Origin: Aminipila butyrica
GTDB taxonomy: Bacteria > Bacillota > Clostridia > Peptostreptococcales > Anaerovoracaceae
Length of the DNA: 64,000 bases
Direction: 5' to 3'
Assembly: GCF_010669305.1 (NCBI RefSeq)
Contig: NZ_CP048649.1
Location: forward strand, 1,550,001-1,614,000
A program made the translations under genes and the position numbers. Of the stretch, positions 58,420-64,000 are shown in pieces; position 1 is the first letter of the stretch, and every line of letters starts with the position of its first letter. A model generated the notes under the pieces. That model was not told the origin of the DNA, did not search any database, and saw only the letters and a list, made by a program, of their open reading frames with translations.

Positions 58420-58668
58420 ATGGATGAAATTATGGATATCAAGTACCAGCGGGAACAGCTTTTGGAAAAAGCCCTGAAAAACCCTTCATTTATGCAGGTC
58501 TTCTATGGAGACCTGGAAGGGGATGACGATGAGTTAGCGCTGAAAAACAAGCTGCTTCTTCTGAGCAAAAGCATTGAGGACTTTCAGACTGATGTCTGTG
58601 GCTGTGGCCAGGGCATCCGGCTTCAATCCATGAAGAGCCTGATTCGGGAGATTTGCACTTATATCTAG
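58420..58668 (+). CDS. Small acidic protein upstream of LysO-type exporter
   Basis: 82 residues (or 78 from ATG 58432). Helical, with RLEQLL-like stretches (REQLLEKALKNPSFMQVFYG) and a Cys pair in DVCGCGQGIRLQ. No recognised domain. ATG 58420 follows GGAGAAGG. The stop is 39 bases before the exporter start, so the two are probably co-transcribed under the LysR protein. Confidence 0.7.
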   Translation: MDEIMDIKYQREQLLEKALKNPSFMQVFYGDLEGDDDELALKNKLLLLSKSIEDFQTDVCGCGQGIRLQSMKSLIREICTYI

Positions 58669-58706
58669 TTTTAGCACAATCTGTACTTTTAGAAGGAGAA
58701 AAAATT

Positions 58707-59666
58707 ATGACATTTATGCCCTTTATTTGTTTGGCAATTGGCGTGGCACTCAGCATCCGGCCTCTGCCGGAGCATCTGTTGAAGGCGGTGGACTGGATTA
58801 TCAACGCGGCCTTGATTGCGTTGATGTTGACCATTGGCATGAATATCGGCATTAACGATTCTGTTATGCTGAATCTGCCCATTATTGGCTTGAACTGCGT
58901 GGTAATTTCTTTAAGCGCCATTATTTTCAGTGTGCTCTTGGTATACCTGGTGGAAAAGACTTTGCTGCCACTTTCTGACTTGCAGAACAAGCTTTTGGAA
59001 GATAAGATGAGCGTCAGCCAGGAGGTGGATATCCAGCAGGAGGAAGAGAAGAAAACATCTCATCTGGTGTGGATTATGCCTGTATGTATCATCGCTGGCG
59101 TACTGGCTGGTTTTTTTCTTTTAGAAGAAAGTTTTTCTGCCTATTTAGATTACAGCCTATACGGCTCCTTGATTCTGTTGTACACAGGGGTAGGCATCAG
59201 CTTAGGCACCAATCGTAAGGTTTTTAGATATGTAAAAATATTGGGTTTTAAGATTCTCTACATCTCCCTAGCCATTTTTTTAGGAAGTTTAATCGGCGGG
59301 CTGCTGTCTGGAATGGTTTTAGGCCTGCCTCTCCACGTGTCCGTGTTATCAGCAGGGGGTATGAGCTACTACAGCATAACAGGAGCCTATATGACACAGA
59401 CTTATGGCATTGAGATCGGAACTTATGGTTTCATGGTCAATGTTATGCGGGAATTTTTTACGGTGGTTTTTTTACCGGTTTTGATAAAAATCAGCAAAGG
59501 AAGTCCCATTGCTGGGGGTGCAGCAGGGAACATGGATACCATGCTGGTGCCGGTAACTAAGTTTATCGGGCCGGAGCTGGGGCTGGTGGCTTTGATAACG
59601 GGTGTGCTTTTGACTTTCTTCGTACCATTTGAACTGCCAGTGCTGGCAGCTATTCTGGGGCTCTGA
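58707..59666 (+). CDS. LysO-family (DUF340) exporter, probable lysine export
   Basis: 319 residues with about eight to ten transmembrane segments. LysO/YbjE proteins export L-lysine and toxic analogues. The N-terminal MTFMPFICLAIGVALSIRP and the C-terminal repeat AGGMSYYSITGAYMTQTYG are typical. A charged loop (about 95-130) separates two halves. ATG 58707 follows AGAAGGAG. Neighbouring divergent LysR regulator fits an ArgP-like export control; the substrate is inferred from family. Confidence 0.82.
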   Translation: MTFMPFICLAIGVALSIRPLPEHLLKAVDWIINAALIALMLTIGMNIGINDSVMLNLPIIGLNCVVISLSAIIFSVLLVYLVEKTLLPLSDLQNKLLEDKMSVSQEVDIQQEEEKKTSHLVWIMPVCIIAGVLAGFFLLEESFSAYLDYSLYGSLILLYTGVGISLGTNRKVFRYVKILGFKILYISLAIFLGSLIGGLLSGMVLGLPLHVSVLSAGGMSYYSITGAYMTQTYGIEIGTYGFMVNVMREFFTVVFLPVLIKISKGSPIAGGAAGNMDTMLVPVTKFIGPELGLVALITGVLLTFFVPFELPVLAAILGL

Positions 59667-59856
59667 GGATGCTGCTGGGACAGAAGTCGGAAAAGTATAA
59701 GGATTTTCTCCATTTATCGCCCAAGGGGTGGCGCTGTGCTTGGGAAAAGTGGTATACTATCCTATAGAAAAAAGCGGAAATGGTGAACGCAACGATTCTG
59801 ATTTTCGCAGGGGCTTATAGGTTTGCTCAAAAAAATAAAAACAGGGGGAAAAAGAG

Positions 59857-61299
59857 ATGCTCGTATCCATGAAAAAGAAGTTGCTTTTATTTGTACTAGG
59901 AGGTCTGCTGGTTTTCAGTCTGCCTGGCTGGAGTTTTGCAGCAGAAAAGAGTGAATCCAGTGAATTTAAAGTCGTGGGTTATTATTCGGGAGACTTGTTT
60001 AACGAATCCGTCGATAAACTTCAGACGGACAAGATGACCCATATTATGTATGCTTTTTTGATTCCCAAAGAAGATGGCACGGTGAAACCGCTGAAGAAGC
60101 CAGAGCAGCTGGCAGCGGTGGTGGAAAAAGCACACAAGGATGGCTGTAAGGTATACATCGCCTTGGGCGGCTGGTCTGACGAAGGGGTGCCCCTTTCAGG
60201 GACCTTTGGGAAGGTAGCAGCGGATAACACCCTGCGGGCTAAACTGATTAGCAGTGTAGTTCAGTTTACGGAAGATAATCAGCTGGACGGAGTAGAAATT
60301 GACTGGGAATACCCGGATGCCTACACCTTAGGCAATTATGAAAAGCTGGTGGTGGAGCTGTCCAAAGCCTTGGCAGCCAAGGGAAAACATTTGACCGCAG
60401 CGGTGAATGGGGCTTGGTCTGCTACGGCGGGACCAGAGGTGTCCCAGTTGATGACAAACACCTGCTTGAATTCCTTTGAATTCATCAATGTTATGAGTTA
60501 CGATATGAACAATCAGGAGCACAGTCCTCTGTGGTTTGGCAGTACCTCTATCGGTTATTGGCTGAACCGGGGCGTTTCTCCGGACCGAATTGTGTTGGGC
60601 ATGCCCCTCTACGCAAGGCCGAGCTGGATGCAGTATCGGGACATCGTTCAGCTGGACGCTGCCAATGCGTATAAGGATTATGCGGCTACCAGTCCCTTGG
60701 AATCTTACTACAATGGGTTGAATACGCTGCGAGAAAAGACTTCCATCGCGTTGAAAAACGGCGGAGGAGTGATGTTCTTTGATGTAAACGAGGATGTAGA
60801 TTGGCGGGATCCTCAGCTGGGAAGCTATAGTGCGGTGACAGAAGTATATAAGACCGTGGAAAACGCCAGGGGGTTGACTAAGGCCGAGCGGCAGAACGCT
60901 GTAACGGTGGTGCTGGATCGGCAGGTCATGGGCTTTAGCAAGGCCCAAGGTTTAGGCATGCCTTTTTTAGATGAAAACCATCGGACTATGGTGCCTATGC
61001 GAAAGCTGCTGGAAAGCATCGGTGTAGAACTGACTTGGGACAATACTGTCAAGAAAGTGACAGCCGTAAAGACTTTGGCGGCTAACAATGAGTATCCGGC
61101 AGGCAGGATGATTACCGTGGAGGCCGCCATCGGTGAAGATTTCATTACTGTCAATGGAAAGACGGTGAAGATGGACACGGCAGCGGTTATTCGAGATGGC
61201 CGGACGTACCTGCCAGTACGGGCAGTGCTGGAAGCCTTCGGTTACGGTGTATCCTGGAGCGATGCCAGCAGCACCGTTTATGTTCAGTCCCCGTCTTAA
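59857..61299 (+). CDS. Secreted GH18 glycosidase with copper-amine-oxidase-like stalk domain
   Basis: 480 residues. Signal peptide (about 1-30), GH18 domain (about 35-335) with LDGVEIDWEYPD (catalytic Glu), VIALGGWSD-like YIALGGWSDEG, and NVMSYDMNN. The C-terminal 140 residues resemble the Cu_amine_oxidN1 stalk domain (VVLDRQVMGFSKAQGLGMPF, RMITVEAAIGEDFITVNGK, RTYLPVRAVLEAFGYG). It should hydrolyse peptidoglycan-linked sugar or chitin and bind the wall via the tail. ATG 59857 follows AGGGGG; ATG 59869 also possible. No close partner gene. Confidence 0.88.
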   Translation: MLVSMKKKLLLFVLGGLLVFSLPGWSFAAEKSESSEFKVVGYYSGDLFNESVDKLQTDKMTHIMYAFLIPKEDGTVKPLKKPEQLAAVVEKAHKDGCKVYIALGGWSDEGVPLSGTFGKVAADNTLRAKLISSVVQFTEDNQLDGVEIDWEYPDAYTLGNYEKLVVELSKALAAKGKHLTAAVNGAWSATAGPEVSQLMTNTCLNSFEFINVMSYDMNNQEHSPLWFGSTSIGYWLNRGVSPDRIVLGMPLYARPSWMQYRDIVQLDAANAYKDYAATSPLESYYNGLNTLREKTSIALKNGGGVMFFDVNEDVDWRDPQLGSYSAVTEVYKTVENARGLTKAERQNAVTVVLDRQVMGFSKAQGLGMPFLDENHRTMVPMRKLLESIGVELTWDNTVKKVTAVKTLAANNEYPAGRMITVEAAIGEDFITVNGKTVKMDTAAVIRDGRTYLPVRAVLEAFGYGVSWSDASSTVYVQSPS

Positions 61300-61345
61300 G
61301 TTGTGGCAAAGGGCTTGTACCTCTTGTTGGTGTGGTACGAAGAGA

Positions 61346-62149
61346 CTAGCAAAATTCTTCCTCATGTTCTTTAAAGAACTGGTGGTAGAAGCGGACGTTT
61401 TCCAGCTGGCTCCAGTGACAGGAGCGAAGGTCAGCCGTATCTAAGTTGTAAATACTGGCATCTAAGGTGCCTAAAAAAAATGGTGAATGAGTGGCGATGA
61501 TAAATTGACAGGATAGAAATCTCGCCCACTCATTTATTTTTTTTGCCAATAATACCTGATTTTGCGGGGAAAGAGACATCTCCGGCTCGTCCAGAATGTA
61601 GAGAGAATCTGCATAGATGCTGTCTTCAAAAATCTGCAAGGAGGTCTCTCCGTTGGAGTATTTTTCCAGGGCAAAGCGAATTTCATCCAGTCGATTTTTA
61701 CAAGCCCAGGAATGCTCATACTCCGCCAGCTTTCCCAGGGAAACCCCTGCCAAAAACTGTTGGTATAGATGGCTTTCCACCAACAGAGAATCCTGTTGAA
61801 TCTTTTTTACTTCGTAGAGGATGTCTTCACTTTTGATGTAGCGGCTATGAGGAGAAAGCGTCTGGAAGCTTCGGCCTTGGTCGTCCTCGTTGAAGGTAAA
61901 GCTGCACTCGCCGATAAACTGCTGGAAATACTGGAAATCTCCACGGATGGTTTCCGCTCCTTTTATTTGGAACTTATTGGCCATGATGTTCAGTAAGGTG
62001 GATTTGCCGGAGGCGTTGTTGCCATATAGAACAGTGATGGGACCAAGGGGCAGATAGCCCCAGTCTTTGTGCTCAAACACATTGTAAGGGTACGCATTGG
62101 TGCGTTCTATTTTGTGGGTAGAGATTTGAAATCCATTTATATAAACCAT
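61346..62149 (-). CDS. AAA-type ATPase of the OLD/RecF-like group
   Basis: 267 residues. Walker A YGNNASGKSTLLN (about 36-48), signature-like region and Walker B YILDEPEMSLSPQ (about 187-199), then FIIATHSPFFL with the typical His switch (about 219-229). Matches stand-alone AAA_15/AAA_23-type ATPases related to SMC, RecF and ABC proteins. No nuclease or partner domain is present. The start was set at the ATG complementary to 62147-62149 (GGAGG upstream at 10-base spacing), dropping 42 upstream residues. Position opposite to its neighbours. Role unknown. Confidence 0.85.
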   Translation of the reverse strand: MVYINGFQISTHKIERTNAYPYNVFEHKDWGYLPLGPITVLYGNNASGKSTLLNIMANKFQIKGAETIRGDFQYFQQFIGECSFTFNEDDQGRSFQTLSPHSRYIKSEDILYEVKKIQQDSLLVESHLYQQFLAGVSLGKLAEYEHSWACKNRLDEIRFALEKYSNGETSLQIFEDSIYADSLYILDEPEMSLSPQNQVLLAKKINEWARFLSCQFIIATHSPFFLGTLDASIYNLDTADLRSCHWSQLENVRFYHQFFKEHEEEFC

Positions 62150-62340
62150 CGTGTCTATTCCTCCGTCTATGGTGATAATCTTCAAATGAGAACTTATGTT
62201 CTGAAAATAGTATAAGCCATATGGAAGCAGATAGCAACAGGAGATTTTCGCAGGAGGGGTAAGACGCCTATACAAAAACGAGAAAATAAGGTAAAATAAA
62301 GCATATACCTACAGGAGAAACCTGTGGGACGGAGGAAAAC

Positions 62341-63669
62341 GTGATTATCAACATACCGATAGATGTGGAAAAAATAATAAGCAGGCTGGAGGCTGAAGGA
62401 TTTGAAGCCTATATCGTAGGGGGCTGTGTCCGGGATCAGCTGCTGGGAATTGTTCCAGAGGACTGGGACATCTGCACCTCTGCCAAGCCGGAGCAAGTGG
62501 TGTCTTGCTTTTCGGATTGCAGGCTGTTGAATACAGGAATCCAACATGGCACCGTGACCATCCTTTTAGGGGGACAGGCCTATGAGGTGACCACTTACAG
62601 GCAAGATGGCACTTATATGGATGGCAGGAGGCCGGAGGAGGTGGCGTTTGTCACCTCCCTGGAAGAGGACTTAGCCCGACGGGATTTTACCGTAAATACC
62701 TTGGCTTATAACGCGCGGAGGGGACTTGTAGACCCCTATGGTGGATGCAAGGACTTACAAGCTAAGCTAATACGCTGTGTAGGGGAGCCTGGGGAACGGC
62801 TGCGGGAGGATGGGCTGCGGATTATCCGAGCCTTGCGCTTTGCTTCTGTGCTGGGATTTTCCATAGAGGCGGAGACGGCCAGAAGTCTTCATAACAGCGG
62901 TTCGTTATTGTCCATCGTAGCGGTAGAGCGAATTCAGACAGAGTTCTGCAAGCTGCTCTGCGGGCAAGGGGTTAAAGGGGTGCTGGAAGAGTACCGGGAT
63001 ATAATTGAAGTATTTTTACCGGAACTAAAGCCGATGGCGGAGTGTCAACAGCACAATCCCCACCACTGGTATGATGTGTGGAAGCATACCTTAGAGGCGT
63101 TAGGACACACAGAGGAAAGCTTAGTTGTCCGGCTGGCTGTACTTTTACACGATGTAGCCAAGCCGAGAAGCTATACCTTCGGAAAAGACGGGGTGGGGCA
63201 TTTTTATGGTCACGGGGAGCAGGGAGCCACCATGGCAGAGGCTATATTGAAACGACTTAAAATGGATGGACAAACGGTTCGGGAGGTCTGTCAGCTGATC
63301 AAATATCACGATGCAGAGGTGGGAGAAAGCGGTCCCTTGATAAAAAAATGGCTTCACAAGTTGGGACCAGTGCAGTTTGAACGGCTGCTGCAGGTGAAAT
63401 ATGCCGACATTATGGGTCAGTCAGATTATCTTCGGGAACGAAAGCTGAACATGCTGGGCGCTATCCGCAGGAAGCTGCTGCAGGTGTTGGAGGAGGGGCA
63501 GTGTTTTTGCTTAAAAGACTTGGCGGTAAATGGACACGATCTGATGGCTCTGGGGATTCCAGCCGGGAAAAAGGTGGGAGAGCTGCTGGAGAAACTATTA
63601 GAGCAGGTTTTGGAAGAACAGCTGGAGAATACCAGAGAAACTTTACTCCAGGCAGTGAAAAGGTTGTGA
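62341..63669 (+). CDS. cca: CCA tRNA nucleotidyltransferase with HD domain
   Basis: 442 residues. Adds CCA to tRNA 3' ends. The catalytic head YIVGGCVRDQLLGIVPEDWD (about 21-40) and RRDFTVNTLAYN are followed by the tRNA-binding region (LRIIRALRFASVLGFSIE) and the HD domain (LLHDVAKPRSYTFGKDG, about 262-278). GTG 62341 follows GGGACGGAGG. A truncated HD-only relative lies at 47631-48245. Confidence 0.94.
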   Translation: MIINIPIDVEKIISRLEAEGFEAYIVGGCVRDQLLGIVPEDWDICTSAKPEQVVSCFSDCRLLNTGIQHGTVTILLGGQAYEVTTYRQDGTYMDGRRPEEVAFVTSLEEDLARRDFTVNTLAYNARRGLVDPYGGCKDLQAKLIRCVGEPGERLREDGLRIIRALRFASVLGFSIEAETARSLHNSGSLLSIVAVERIQTEFCKLLCGQGVKGVLEEYRDIIEVFLPELKPMAECQQHNPHHWYDVWKHTLEALGHTEESLVVRLAVLLHDVAKPRSYTFGKDGVGHFYGHGEQGATMAEAILKRLKMDGQTVREVCQLIKYHDAEVGESGPLIKKWLHKLGPVQFERLLQVKYADIMGQSDYLRERKLNMLGAIRRKLLQVLEEGQCFCLKDLAVNGHDLMALGIPAGKKVGELLEKLLEQVLEEQLENTRETLLQAVKRL

Positions 63670-63829
63670 GCCGTCAGGTAATATAACAGGATAAATCAAC
63701 TACTAATCAGAAAAAAGACAAAAAGTTGGGATTAGGGCTGGAAAAGTCCTATGTAAATAGTGCATAATAGAAGATAAGGTATAACGGGGGGAATGCTTCG
63801 TTATGGTAATGAACAAAAGGGAGGACATT

Positions 63830-64000
63830 ATGAAAAGGTTTTTTTCTATTTTACTTGTTTTATCTTTGATTTTGGCCAGCAGCGGCATCTCCATGGCGGC
63901 CAGTTCAGCGGACAAATCGTTGAGCAAGCTGTCGGTCAGCAAAAGCAAGAGTACCAGCTCCAGTAAGGTTTATGAGCTGTTTCCGGAGTTTGATGCAAAG
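63830..64000 (+). CDS. Secreted protein, N-terminal fragment (cut by window end)
   Basis: ATG 63830 follows AAAGGGAGG. The 57 visible codons give a signal peptide (KRFFSILLVLSLILASSGI then MAAS) and a Ser/Lys-rich start (SKLSVSKSKSTSSSK) before YELFPEFDAK. The frame runs off the window. No domain can be assigned yet. Confidence 0.75.
   Translation, partial: MKRFFSILLVLSLILASSGISMAASSADKSLSKLSVSKSKSTSSSKVYELFPEFDAK

Noticed and set aside
1..64000. Insertion sequences, prophage, CRISPR arrays, tRNA or rRNA genes
   Set aside because: No transposase, integrase, repeat-spacer pattern or tRNA-like cloverleaf was noticed on either strand. The only tandem repeat is the coding repeat in the CAP gene.

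Overview
The window reads as a chromosomal segment of a low-to-mid GC, Gram-positive, anaerobic member of the Clostridia. The support is strong AGGAGG-type ribosome binding sites, an ileS T-box leader, a YerC/TrpR-like regulator, BMP-family nucleoside uptake, SLH-domain and copper-amine-oxidase-type secreted proteins, and an adenosylcobalamin-dependent microcompartment operon. An Anaerovoracaceae or Eubacteriales-like gut organism is a reasonable guess but not proven. I saw no rRNA, tRNA, insertion sequence, prophage or CRISPR array.

Layout. 1-5.4 kb: the 3' end of recJ, a LysR regulator with an operator and promoter facing an O-acetylhomoserine sulfhydrylase gene (with a possible 24-codon leader ORF), and a CtpA-type protease. 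5.5-7.9 kb: a PocR-domain sensor and an AraC-type response regulator, followed by a terminator. 8.3-24.5 kb: a compact one-strand operon of 19 genes for a bacterial microcompartment of the propanediol-utilisation (Pdu) type. Its order is pduB, C, D, E, G, H, a pduK-like shell gene, pduA/J, pduL, a flavoprotein-like gene in the pduM slot, pduN, pduO, pduP, pduS, an unknown integral membrane protein, pduT, pduU, pduV and a methylthioribose-kinase-like gene, closed by a terminator. 24.6-36.2 kb: housekeeping genes (yerC, a phosphopantetheinyl transferase, recX, an ECF sigma/anti-sigma pair, T-box-ileS, rlmN, a small P-loop protein, a DMT exporter, a Nudix hydrolase, a CAP-domain secreted protein with a repeat linker). 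36.4-41.3 kb: a BMP-type nucleoside ABC importer. 41.3-47.3 kb: a YgiQ-type radical SAM protein, an orphan DNA methyltransferase, a YitT membrane protein and an ABC exporter. 47.4-64 kb: a 50-residue basic small protein and an HD phosphohydrolase on the minus strand, cell-envelope genes (SanA-like, CPBP protease, SLH-GH18, CuAO-GH18), a DUF2089 pair, NAD(P)HX epimerase, a DUF6179/DUF6323-like pair, a LysR/LysO pair, an AAA ATPase, CCA-adding enzyme and the start of a secreted protein.

How the main system should work: the PocR sensor and AraC regulator probably control the operon. The B12-dependent diol dehydratase (PduCDE), repaired by PduGH and supplied with adenosylcobalamin by PduO, makes an aldehyde inside a shell of PduB, PduA/J, PduK-like, PduN, PduT and PduU. 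PduP oxidises the aldehyde to acyl-CoA and PduL regenerates CoA. PduS and the Fe-S-type shell protein PduT may carry electrons.

What departs from the textbook Pdu locus: no pduQ alcohol dehydrogenase, no pduW/pduX and no pduF lie in the operon. An unknown polytopic membrane protein and an MtnK-family kinase are present instead. Both partners of the regulatory pair have lost the residue that normally carries the phosphate (His to Val in the kinase, Asp to Asn in the receiver). These are the strongest leads for something not yet described.
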